A stretch of 64,000 nucleotides of DNA from Spartobacteria bacterium. Lineage in GTDB: Bacteria; Verrucomicrobiota; Verrucomicrobiia; Chthoniobacterales; UBA10450. This document shows, one piece after another, positions 38,382 to 46,540 of this stretch. Location: positions 1 to 64,000 of the forward strand of contig PMSN01000010.1 of the NCBI GenBank assembly GCA_003167555.1, in the 5' to 3' direction. A program made the position numbers and the translations under genes. The notes below the pieces were generated by a model. It searched no databases, was not told the DNA's origin, and saw nothing but the letters and a program-made list of their open reading frames with translations. The first letter of the stretch is position 1. Each line of letters opens with the position of its first letter.

Positions 38382-39977
38382 CTAATGATTCCAACCAGGA
38401 ATCGATTTGCTCAAAACGCCGTCGCGCGTTTGGGCCGTGGCGGCGAGCTGCGCGTTGAGTTCCTGCAAAAGCGCGCGGTCGGTTTTCCGCACAGCGAATC
38501 CCATTTTTTCCAGTTCGAGGCCCGGGACAATCTCGGCGGTGATATCGGTCTGGGCCAGCTCCGCCCCGATCGATTGCTTCAGCTCGGCGACTTTTTGGAG
38601 CGCGTACGGCTTGTCCATTAACGCGCCATCGATCCGCTCCGCCAGGAGATCGGCAAGCATGCGGTCGTAGGCGCCGCTTCCCGCGTAGGGCACGAAGCGC
38701 TCGGTCGCGGTCTCGCCGAGAAGTTTGCGGGCGAAGGTTTCGTTCGTCGTCTTCTCCGCGGCGCCCACTCGTGGCAGGATCAGTTTGCCTTGCTCGAACG
38801 GTTTCACGCCCGGCTTCGCGATCATCGTCTGTGGATATTGGAGCGTCGGCTCGGTGAAAAGGAGTCCGTAAGTTTTCTCTCGCTCCGGCGTGATGGAAAT
38901 GGCCGATGCGATCAGGTCGACACCACCGTCGCGCTCGAGCAGCCGAAAAAATTCCTCGCCCCAGATCCGCCGCGTGTAAGTGATTGTGGGTTTGGCCGTG
39001 ATGCCGTGCGCGGCCAGAATGCGCGTGCCGAGGTCGCGCAGCAGCTCGATCTCGTAGCCGGTCAATTCCGCGCCTTCCTGGCGAACGAAAAATCCATCCG
39101 GCTCCGCGGTCCCGACATGAATGGTGCGCGTGGCGATGATGCGATTCAGCGCGCTCGGAAAATAAACGAAGCTCTGTTCCTTGTTCCACTCGCCAAATCG
39201 CTCGCGCTCGCCGGGCCGCTGCCAGATTGGCCGCACCTTCCACATCACCTTTCCCTCGATTCGCTGCGGCACGATTGAGTTGCGCGCGGTGCGTTGCACA
39301 ATCGGCGCCTTGCCCGCCGGCGTCAGCGAAACCTCGAACGAAAGATTTTCCTGGCTCAGTTCTTTGCTCGTCCATGAGAGGAGCAGCGGGCCGACGATCG
39401 AAGCATTGGGCGCCGGATTTTCCAACTGCACCGTTTGGCCCGCCGGTTTGTGCCGGAGAAACCATGCGCCACCGCCAATCGCAAGCAACGCCGCCAGCGC
39501 GACGGAAGCCCAGAGCGCGACCGGCCGCTTTCGCGCTTTCTTCTCGACAGTCGCGGCTCCGCTCGGCGACGCGGAACGCCGTTGCAGCGCGAGGATAGCG
39601 TCCGCGAGTTCGCCGATATGTTTTTCCAGCGGCGGGTTCATCGCGTCGAGCCAGTGACAACTGCTGATAAAATATTCGAGGTCCTTCGACGGGACGACAT
39701 CGGCGACGCGGAACGGAATGATCGAGACACCTTTGTTCACAGCGCGCTCGATTTCGCGCATCACCTGCGGCGAGCCATTCGAATGCTCGGAGAAAATCAC
39801 CACCATCACCGCGCTGTCGCCGATCCCTTCGATGATGGCGGAGCCCCAGGTGCGTCCCGGCCCGATGTCGCGCGGGGCGATCCAGCACCGGATCTTGTTT
39901 GCCTCGAGCGTCCCGCAGACGGCGTCGGCGACCTTCTTGTCTTCCGAGCAGTAGCTGATGAAAGCGTCGTAGGGCAT
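38382..39977 (-). CDS. TIR domain - transmembrane - solute-binding-protein fusion
   Basis: The start at MPYDAFISYCSEDKK (39977), where the domain begins, gives 531 residues; a longer frame adds an unsupported head. Residues about 1-125 form a TIR domain: FISYCSEDKK, CWIAPRDIGPG, VVIFSEHSNGSP and the probable catalytic Glu75 in VMREIERAV. A single membrane helix (about 153-173, preceded by a KKARKR stop-transfer run) follows, then a beta-rich region (about 185-270) and a bacterial extracellular solute-binding (SBP type 3) domain, about 281-531, with YEIELLRDLGTRIL, GVDLIASAISITPEREKTYGLLF. With the helix orientation expected, TIR would be cytoplasmic and the binding domain periplasmic. TIR domains act as NADases or scaffolds; SBP domains bind amino acids. 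A ligand-gated TIR enzyme is inference. Confidence 0.87.
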   Translation of the reverse strand: MPYDAFISYCSEDKKVADAVCGTLEANKIRCWIAPRDIGPGRTWGSAIIEGIGDSAVMVVIFSEHSNGSPQVMREIERAVNKGVSIIPFRVADVVPSKDLEYFISSCHWLDAMNPPLEKHIGELADAILALQRRSASPSGAATVEKKARKRPVALWASVALAALLAIGGGAWFLRHKPAGQTVQLENPAPNASIVGPLLLSWTSKELSQENLSFEVSLTPAGKAPIVQRTARNSIVPQRIEGKVMWKVRPIWQRPGERERFGEWNKEQSFVYFPSALNRIIATRTIHVGTAEPDGFFVRQEGAELTGYEIELLRDLGTRILAAHGITAKPTITYTRRIWGEEFFRLLERDGGVDLIASAISITPEREKTYGLLFTEPTLQYPQTMIAKPGVKPFEQGKLILPRVGAAEKTTNETFARKLLGETATERFVPYAGSGAYDRMLADLLAERIDGALMDKPYALQKVAELKQSIGAELAQTDITAEIVPGLELEKMGFAVRKTDRALLQELNAQLAATAQTRDGVLSKSIPGWNH

Positions 39978-40082
39978 GCGCCCGCGATCATAACGCGCGA
40001 GCCGGCACATTGGCAATGCGACCGTCTCCGATGCGCTCTCGCGATAATTTCCTTTCACGACGCTCCGGCGCAGTCTTAGTTC

Positions 40083-40841
40083 ATGACAACGATGCATCGA
40101 TTGTTGTCCGTGCTCTTTTTTGCGATCAGTCTGCCCGCGGCAATGCGTGCGGGTGGAAAGTCCGAGTTAAACAAAAGTGGGCAGTGCCTGGTTGTCCTGA
40201 CGGATAACTGGGACGCAACGAACGGTATGGTGCGAACGTTCGAACGGAATAAGGCAACGGGCACTTGGAAAGATCGCGGTCCCGCGTTCCCCGTCGTCGT
40301 GGGCAAGAAAGGTTTGGGTCAGGGCCTCGGGCTGGTCGCAATTGAATTCAAGGGCGCGCCCATGAAAAAGGAGGGCGACAACAAAGCGCCGGCCGGAATT
40401 TTCCGGCTCTCATCCGCCTTTGGTTACGCGCCGCGGCGCTCGGCCCGCTGGATACGACTGCCGTACGTGGCGCTCTCGAAAGAAACGGAAGGCATCGACG
40501 ATCCGAAGTCGCGCTACTACACGCAATTGGTCGACCGTTCCAAGATCGCGCATCCGGATTGGCGCAGTTCCGAACAGATGTTGCGCAAGGACGTGCTCTA
40601 CAAATGGGGCGTAGTCGTTGAGCATAACGCCCGGGCAATTCCCGGCGCCGGTTCGTGCATCTTTCTCCACATCTGGAAAGATTCGTCGTCGGCCACGGCC
40701 GGTTGCACCGCGATGCGCGAGAAGGATCTCGTCGCACTGCTCCGCTGGCTGGACCCCAAACGGCGGCCCGTTTTGATCCAGATGCCGAGAGCGGAGTACG
40801 CCAGACTGCGAATAAAATACGAGTTACCGGGAGATCGTTGA
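40083..40841 (+). CDS. YkuD-type L,D-transpeptidase-like protein
   Basis: The 252-residue protein has a signal peptide (HRLLSVLFFAISLPAAMRAGG) and a catalytic domain with His196 in CIFLHIW and Cys208 in ATAGCTAM, the H...GC signature of YkuD L,D-transpeptidases. The N-terminal part holds the characteristic hook NKAPAGIFRLSSAFGYAP. It should cross-link or modify peptidoglycan in the periplasm; some members of this subgroup (YafK/ErfK-like) have unclear roles. The start is 105 bp from the divergent TIR gene. Confidence 0.85.
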   Translation: MTTMHRLLSVLFFAISLPAAMRAGGKSELNKSGQCLVVLTDNWDATNGMVRTFERNKATGTWKDRGPAFPVVVGKKGLGQGLGLVAIEFKGAPMKKEGDNKAPAGIFRLSSAFGYAPRRSARWIRLPYVALSKETEGIDDPKSRYYTQLVDRSKIAHPDWRSSEQMLRKDVLYKWGVVVEHNARAIPGAGSCIFLHIWKDSSSATAGCTAMREKDLVALLRWLDPKRRPVLIQMPRAEYARLRIKYELPGDR

Positions 40842-40886
40842 ATGGTGCGTTTGCATCCCCCGGAAGTTTGCTACCTTGATGGCCGC

Positions 40887-42185
40887 ATGAAATACGACGT
40901 GGCGATCATTGGCGGCGGACCCGCCGGCAGCATCGCGGCCGCTTTGCTCGCGCGCGCTGGGCGCCGCGCCGTGGTGTTGGAGCGCGACAAGTTCCCGCGC
41001 TTCCACATCGGCGAATCGCTTTTGCCCTTTAGCATGCAGGCTTTCACCCGGCTCGGCTTGCATGAGAAATTCGCCCGGGCCGGTTTCATGGAAAAATTTG
41101 GCGGCGAGATGTACGGGGCGTGCAGCGAGCAGGGCGTAAAATTTTATTTCGAAGACGGCTTCCGCTCCCAAACCGACCGCTCCTATCAGGTGACGCGCGC
41201 GGAGTTCGACAAAGTCCTGCTCGATCACGCTGCGGAAAGCGGCGCGGAAGTGCGCGAGGAAACATCGGTTGAAAACGTCGCGTTCCCCGACGGCGAAGTG
41301 CTATTGCGGATCACTCCGAAGAATGGCGTCAGCGAAGGAATCTCCGCGCAGTACGTCATCGACGCGAGCGGACGCAATTCAATTGTGGGTTCGCAGTTCA
41401 AGCTCAAGAGAAACTACGACCATCTCCAAAAGATTTCGCTCTTCGCGCATTACGACGGCGTGGAGCGCGCCGAAGGCCGTGATGGAACTCTCACCCGCAT
41501 GGTGCGCGCGATCGATCGCTGGTTCTGGGTTATTCCCCTGACCGCCACACGCACGAGCATCGGCGTCGTGCTGGATCATCCCGTCTTCAAAAAAGCCGGT
41601 TTGAGCCCGGAAGAATTTCTCGAGCAGGCGATCGAGGAGCAGCCGCTGCTCATGCGGAGAATGAGTGTCGCGGAACGAGTCTCGCCGGTTCGCACCGCCG
41701 CCGATTTTTCCTATCGCAACACGCGGCTGACCGGCGAGCGCTGGCTGCTGGCGGGCGACGCGGCGGGTTTCATCGATCCGGTTTTCAGCAGCGGCGTTTT
41801 CCTCGCGGTCCTCGCCGGCGAACAATGCGCCGACGTTTTGCACGAAGTGCTCGACCATCCGGGCCACGCGCGCCGCCTGTTCGCGCGTTACGCGCGCAAC
41901 ATTAACAAGGCCATGGATGTTTATCTCCGCTTCGTCAACGCGTGGTACTCGAAGGAATTTATTGAAGTGTTCCTGCATCCGCAGGATTTCCTGCAAATTC
42001 CGCCGGCGGTGAACGCCGTCCTGGGCGGCAATGCCGGGACGAGCTTCGCCATCAAATGGCGCATGTCGGTTTTCTATATGCTCGTTTGGCTGCAGCGCTA
42101 TTTGCCGCTCTGCCCGCGCCGCAGTCTCGTCCCGCAGAAGGAAGAGGTTTCGCCAACGCCTGAGCCCGCGTGCGCCATTTCATGA
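40887..42185 (+). CDS. FAD-dependent oxidoreductase (halogenase/geranylgeranyl-reductase-like)
   Basis: The start at MKYDVAIIGGGPAGSIAAALLA (40887) gives 432 residues. It has the FAD dinucleotide fold (GGGPAGS), FHIGESLLPF in the substrate-domain entry, and the second FAD motif GERWLLAGDAAGFIDPVFSSGVF. GESLLP is typical of flavin-dependent halogenase-like monooxygenases, but the WxWxIP halogenase motif is not seen (only WFWVIPL). It is the first gene of a tight run: the lipoprotein gene overlaps its stop by 4 bp. Confidence 0.85.
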   Translation: MKYDVAIIGGGPAGSIAAALLARAGRRAVVLERDKFPRFHIGESLLPFSMQAFTRLGLHEKFARAGFMEKFGGEMYGACSEQGVKFYFEDGFRSQTDRSYQVTRAEFDKVLLDHAAESGAEVREETSVENVAFPDGEVLLRITPKNGVSEGISAQYVIDASGRNSIVGSQFKLKRNYDHLQKISLFAHYDGVERAEGRDGTLTRMVRAIDRWFWVIPLTATRTSIGVVLDHPVFKKAGLSPEEFLEQAIEEQPLLMRRMSVAERVSPVRTAADFSYRNTRLTGERWLLAGDAAGFIDPVFSSGVFLAVLAGEQCADVLHEVLDHPGHARRLFARYARNINKAMDVYLRFVNAWYSKEFIEVFLHPQDFLQIPPAVNAVLGGNAGTSFAIKWRMSVFYMLVWLQRYLPLCPRRSLVPQKEEVSPTPEPACAIS

Positions 42186-42592
42186 AGATCCTTCTGGTCG
42201 CCTTTGCGATTGTCGGCCTAACGAGCTGTGAAACAATGCGCCACCAATTCGCGGGCCCGGCGCTCGACTGGCAGGCCCGCAATGGCCAGCTTCTTTACCA
42301 CGGCCGGAAGACGACCTTGATCGGCGAAGTGCTCGTGCGGTTTTCGAAAGCGGGCGATCTCGAGCTGACTTTTACGAAGGGTCCCGGCGTGCCGCTTTTG
42401 GAAGTGCGGCAGGACGCAAACTTCGCCCGCGTGAGCGGTCCGCTCGCCCGCGGCTCGTGGTCGGGCCCGACCGGGCAAGCCCCGATGCGGCTGCGCGGAT
42501 GGCTGGAATTGCGCGAAGTGCTGATGGCCTCGGGCGAAAAATTATCCGTGCACCACGAGTTCGGCCAGGAGCGTTTCATTTTCCGCTTTTGA
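42182..42592 (+). CDS. Small lipoprotein (DUF3261-like)
   Basis: The 136-residue protein starts MKILLVAFAIVGLTSCET; Cys16 is in a lipobox (LTSC). The ATG overlaps the stop of the FAD gene (ATGA), so translation is coupled. The C-terminal part (LRGWLELREVLMASGEKL) and short size recall the DUF3261 lipoproteins found beside LolA- and MMPL-type genes. It is predicted to be an outer- or inner-membrane lipoprotein. Confidence 0.75.
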   Translation: MKILLVAFAIVGLTSCETMRHQFAGPALDWQARNGQLLYHGRKTTLIGEVLVRFSKAGDLELTFTKGPGVPLLEVRQDANFARVSGPLARGSWSGPTGQAPMRLRGWLELREVLMASGEKLSVHHEFGQERFIFRF

Positions 42593-42640
42593 CCGGCGCG
42601 GGTTGAAACGCGAGCGTCGCGCCTCCCGCCGAACGTAGTC

Positions 42641-45172
42641 ATGCCTTTTCATTCTTTCATCGCCAAGCTCGTCACTCAGCGCCGCGCCGCGGTCTGGTGG
42701 GCGGTCGCGCTGATCAGCGCCGCTTCGATTTACGTCCTGGTGACGCGGATGAAGCTCGATACCGAGGTGCTCAACCTTCTCCCGACCGGATTCGAATCGG
42801 TCGAGGGCCTGAAAGTTTACAACCGCGATTTTTCGCAAGTGCGCGAGCTGACTTTCGCTCTGGTCTCGCAGCCCGAGGATGTCGACAAGCTGGAGGAATT
42901 CGCGCCGCAGTTTGCGCAACGATTGCGCGAACAGCCATGGTGCACGCGTGTCCTCGCAGGCGCGCCGATCGAAACACCCGAAGGCATTCGCGATTTACAA
43001 TCGATCGCCGTTCCGCTCCTGCTGAACCTCGAGCCGGCCGCGTTCAACGAGACGCTCGCGCTCCTCGAACCGCAGAAAATTCGCGAGCGGTTGCAGAGGC
43101 TCCATCAGGAATTGGAAGCGGGCTCGCCGCGGCCGCAGATCGAATTGGGCCTCGATCCGCTCGGTGTCATCGGGCCGGCATTGAAACCTTTCGCCGGCAA
43201 CGCCGCCATGGAAGAAGACCAGCCTCTCACGTCGCCCGACCGTACCATGCGCGTCTTCCTCACGGTCACGAACCAGGCGAGCCTCAGCGCGTTCGATTGC
43301 CAGAAACTGATGCGGGAAGTGAAAGCATTTCAGCAATCCGCGCACGAAGGCTGGGACGGCGGCCCGCTTCAAATCCTCGTGACCGGACGCTCCGCCTACG
43401 TCGCGGAGATTTCGTTGAGCATGCGGCACGACATCGTCATCACGCTGCTCGGCTCGATCGTTTTGGTGGGCGCGGTTTTCTACATCGGGTTTCATCGCTG
43501 GCTGCCGCTCCTCGGAATGGGGTTTTCGCTGCTGCTCTGCTGCCTCGTCGCGCTCGCCGCGGGCCTCCTGATTTTCCACGAGCTCAACATGGTCACGGTC
43601 GGATTTTGCGCGATCCTGATCGGCCTCGGAGTCGATTTCGCGATTCTGGTTTTTGGCCGTTACCAGCAAGCGCGCGATGAAGGGAGCGATCACACCGCGG
43701 CCGTGAGCGAAGCCGTGCTCACGCTCGGGAAAGCGATTTTTTTCGGCGCGCTCACGACGGCGGTCGGTTTCATGGCGCTGCTTTTGGCGGGCTCGCGCGG
43801 ATTCACCCAGCTTGGCGTCTTGATCGCGCTCGGCATTAGTTTCGCCGGCATCTTTATGCTGACGGTTTTCTTCCTCGTGCTCCCGCGCAAAGCTTCCACG
43901 CCGCGGCGCGACTGGATGTTTGACCTCGTGAAAAAATACGTGCGTTGGACGGTGCGGCGGCCCGGACCAATGCTCTGGATTTCCATTCCCCTCCTTCTCC
44001 TTCTCACGGCGATCGCGCTTTCCCCGCGCCCGCCGATTATCTTCGACGTGAGCACGCACTCGATGGAACCGAAGCGGAGCGACGCCGGTTACGCCCTCAA
44101 GACCATCATGGAAAAAATGCCGGCGCGCTGGGAACCGGTCATCGGGATGGTGCAGGCGAAAGATCCGCAACAACTGCACGATTACTGGCAGAAGATCGCC
44201 GCGCACTGGACCGAAGTGCAGGCGGCCGGAAAAATAAAAGGCTTTTCAACTCCGGCGGCGCTGGCCTTATCGCCCGCGCGTTTGCAAACCAACCGGGAAA
44301 GGCTCCGAAGCGCAAATCTCTCGGCCGCGCGGGACGCGCTCGAAGCCGCGATCGCAGCGGAAGGTTTCAGCCGCGAGACTTTCGATTCCGCTTTCACGTT
44401 GCTCGAACAATTGCAGGGCGCGGCTTATCCGTCCGTGCAATTGCCGGATTGGCGAACGCAATTGCCGCCGGCCTCGAGCTGGTGGTTTCTGGTCGACCGC
44501 TATTTCGCGCACGATCCTCTTCTCGCGACGGGATTCGTGACGACGAACGAGCCGGTCGCGACCCAGGAGCAAAAGGAAATGCTGCATCGCGAATTGCCCG
44601 TCGCGGGAATCCCGATGGTCCTGTCGGGCTGGAGTTTTACGCTCACGGATTTGGTGCCGTGGTCGCAGCGCCAGCTCATCTTGATCAGCGCGTTGATGGC
44701 GATCTTCGACGTCACGCTGCTCGCGGTGCTTTATCGCGACTGGCGTCTCTGGCTGATTCAAGTCGCCACCCTCGCCATGGCCGTCTGCGCGATGATCGCA
44801 TCGATGAAGGTGCTCCAGATCCCGCTCAATCTGCTCAACGTCCTTGCCTTTCGGCTCGTCCTCGCCATCGGAGTCGATTACGGAATCTATGTGCTTCTGG
44901 TCTGGCAAAAAGCGAGGCAGCTCGATCACGATGTCGCCGGCGTGGTCAAGCCGGTGATTCTGGCCGGCTTGACGGCGATCTGCGGCTTCGGTTCGCTCGG
45001 CGCCGCGAACAATCCGACGCTGGCGGGACTGGGTTACGCGTGCGCGCTTGGTTTGTTCTGGAGCCTGGCCGCGACGATTTTTTTCACTTTGCCCGCGGCG
45101 GCTGCGGCTGAACCGAAGTCGTGGCGCGAAGAATCTTTGCAGCCACGCGTCAAAGAACCTGAAAATGTTTAA
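42641..45172 (+). CDS. MMPL/RND-superfamily exporter
   Basis: The 843-residue protein has two repeats, each with one helix, a large periplasmic loop and five helices. Helix-4-type motifs are LIGLGVDFAILVFGRYQQA and AIGVDYGIYVLLVWQKA (charged Asp in the pore region). The size and layout match MMPL/HpnN-type hydrophobe exporters. It overlaps the next gene (LolA-like) by 8 bp, and 48 bp separate it from the lipoprotein gene. It probably moves a lipid or pigment across the inner membrane. Confidence 0.9.
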   Translation: MPFHSFIAKLVTQRRAAVWWAVALISAASIYVLVTRMKLDTEVLNLLPTGFESVEGLKVYNRDFSQVRELTFALVSQPEDVDKLEEFAPQFAQRLREQPWCTRVLAGAPIETPEGIRDLQSIAVPLLLNLEPAAFNETLALLEPQKIRERLQRLHQELEAGSPRPQIELGLDPLGVIGPALKPFAGNAAMEEDQPLTSPDRTMRVFLTVTNQASLSAFDCQKLMREVKAFQQSAHEGWDGGPLQILVTGRSAYVAEISLSMRHDIVITLLGSIVLVGAVFYIGFHRWLPLLGMGFSLLLCCLVALAAGLLIFHELNMVTVGFCAILIGLGVDFAILVFGRYQQARDEGSDHTAAVSEAVLTLGKAIFFGALTTAVGFMALLLAGSRGFTQLGVLIALGISFAGIFMLTVFFLVLPRKASTPRRDWMFDLVKKYVRWTVRRPGPMLWISIPLLLLLTAIALSPRPPIIFDVSTHSMEPKRSDAGYALKTIMEKMPARWEPVIGMVQAKDPQQLHDYWQKIAAHWTEVQAAGKIKGFSTPAALALSPARLQTNRERLRSANLSAARDALEAAIAAEGFSRETFDSAFTLLEQLQGAAYPSVQLPDWRTQLPPASSWWFLVDRYFAHDPLLATGFVTTNEPVATQEQKEMLHRELPVAGIPMVLSGWSFTLTDLVPWSQRQLILISALMAIFDVTLLAVLYRDWRLWLIQVATLAMAVCAMIASMKVLQIPLNLLNVLAFRLVLAIGVDYGIYVLLVWQKARQLDHDVAGVVKPVILAGLTAICGFGSLGAANNPTLAGLGYACALGLFWSLAATIFFTLPAAAAAEPKSWREESLQPRVKEPENV

Positions 45173-45836
45173 GCATCTATCTACCTCTCTTATCCTTGGT
45201 TTTCTCTTCCTCGCTCCGCTCGCATCCGCGGATCCTCTTTCTCCGGCCGACTTGAAAAGCCTGCTCGCCCGCATCCGGGAGAAACGCGCCGCGGCGCCCC
45301 AGGTCCAGGCCGATTTCCAGGAAGAAAAAAATGTCCGGATGCTGAACAAACCGATCGTGAGCTCCGGCAAAATCTGGTTCCAATCTCCGAACAGATTCCG
45401 GCGCGAAGCGAAAGGCAACGCGCCCAGCCTCACGGTCAGCGATGGCCAGCAGTTATGGATTTATTATCCGAACTTCAAATCGGCCGAGCACTACTCGTTA
45501 GGCAAACGCTCGCCGCTCGATGCCGGGATCGCCGCGATCACGGCCAGTTTGAATCTGGAGAACGTCGAAGCCATTTACCACATCACCGGCGCGAAAGAGT
45601 CGGACGGATACCTGCTTCAGCTCGCCCCGCGCAATCCCTCGATGAAGCGGCTTCTCCAGACCTTCAGCATCAAGATGAACAATGAATTGCAGGTCGTTCG
45701 CACTGAGATGGTGCAACCAAACGGCGACCGGATCGCTACGACCTACTCGAACGAAACGCGCGCGCCCATACCAGCCTCCACCTTCGAGTTTACACCGCCA
45801 GCCGGGACTGACGTGACGACGCCGTTGGGCCGGTAA
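45165..45836 (+). CDS. LolA-like outer-membrane lipoprotein carrier
   Basis: The start at MFKHLSTSLILGFLFLAPLASA (45165) overlaps the exporter gene by 8 bp. The 223-residue product has a signal peptide and the LolA-type half-barrel: VQADFQEEKNVRMLNKPIVSSGKIWFQSPNRFRREAKG and VSDGQQLWIYYPNFKSAEHY. True LolA proteins carry lipoproteins from the LolCDE complex to the outer membrane; the operon setting suggests a specialised carrier for the exporter's cargo instead. Confidence 0.85.
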   Translation: MFKHLSTSLILGFLFLAPLASADPLSPADLKSLLARIREKRAAAPQVQADFQEEKNVRMLNKPIVSSGKIWFQSPNRFRREAKGNAPSLTVSDGQQLWIYYPNFKSAEHYSLGKRSPLDAGIAAITASLNLENVEAIYHITGAKESDGYLLQLAPRNPSMKRLLQTFSIKMNNELQVVRTEMVQPNGDRIATTYSNETRAPIPASTFEFTPPAGTDVTTPLGR

Positions 45837-45894
45837 GGCCATTTTTAATCGGTGCTCGACAGATCGTTAGGGGATTGCTAGAACCGGCGGCGCA

Positions 45895-46227
45895 ATGCGG
45901 TGGCGTCCCCCTATAACGCTGGTGGCGGTTTCTCTTCTCCTCGCAGCGGCGGTGCGTGCAGAGCCGGCCAAGCCGCGCGATTCCGCCGGAATCATTTCGC
46001 ACATCAAACGCGAAGCGGTGGAATCGACGGCAATCGCGTCGATCGGCTACAGCAAACGCCTGCACGCTCTCGAAATCGAATTCCGGAATGGCGCGATCTA
46101 TCGCTATCTCGAAGTCGAACCCCCGGTTCACCGCGATCTCATGAACGCGAAATCCAAAGCGCGCTTTTACGATGAGAATATCCGGAAGAAATACCGGTCT
46201 CTGCACGTGAGGCCGCGAGCAGAGTGA
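45895..46227 (+). CDS. Secreted KTSC-domain protein
   Basis: The 110-residue protein has a signal peptide (residues 1-22) and a KTSC domain: IASIGYSKRLHALEIEFRNGAIYRYLEVEP...RDLMNAKSKARFYDENIRKKYR. KTSC domains are small and of unknown binding role, often fused to nucleases or phage proteins; export is unusual for them. The next gene starts GTG 4 bp before its stop. Confidence 0.8.
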   Translation: MRWRPPITLVAVSLLLAAAVRAEPAKPRDSAGIISHIKREAVESTAIASIGYSKRLHALEIEFRNGAIYRYLEVEPPVHRDLMNAKSKARFYDENIRKKYRSLHVRPRAE

Positions 46228-46442
46228 AGCGCACCACGCCGAAACAAGTCCGCCGCGAGATTTTCGTCCTCACGCCGGAGGAAAGAAGGACGGTTTGGTT
46301 TGTTCTGGTGGCGTTCGTTCTTGGATTAATCACGAAGCACTATCGCGACGAACGTTCGACCATCGCGCCAGGAACAGAAATCAAAGCCAGCGCCAGCGTG
46401 TCGCCGCTGCCTGAAACCAAACGTCCGCGCTCGCCCAGGTAG
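46224..46442 (+). CDS. Small single-helix membrane protein
   Basis: The 72-residue frame has a GTG start overlapping the previous stop. It has one hydrophobic helix (about 22-37, RRTVWFVLVAFVLGLITKHY) and a polar tail rich in Pro and Ser. The segment LTPEERRTVWFVLVAF resembles N-termini of ComEA-like proteins of this phylum, without the helix-hairpin-helix domain. Function unknown. Confidence 0.55.
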   Translation: MKRTTPKQVRREIFVLTPEERRTVWFVLVAFVLGLITKHYRDERSTIAPGTEIKASASVSPLPETKRPRSPR

Positions 46443-46540
46443 TCTTCCTCCACAAGTTTTGGAAAGACAATCGCCGCTCCGTCTCATAATATAAGCGAGC
46501 CGGTCGCACGCCGATAAATTCCTGAACCCTGCTCAACCTT

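Noticed and set aside
38382..39977. The TIR gene as part of a known anti-phage operon (Thoeris, CBASS)
   Set aside because: No ThsA, cyclase or other partner is adjacent; neighbours are envelope genes.
42995..44206. A 403-residue minus-strand frame
   Set aside because: Antisense shadow of the MMPL exporter; charged low-complexity composition and no family motif.
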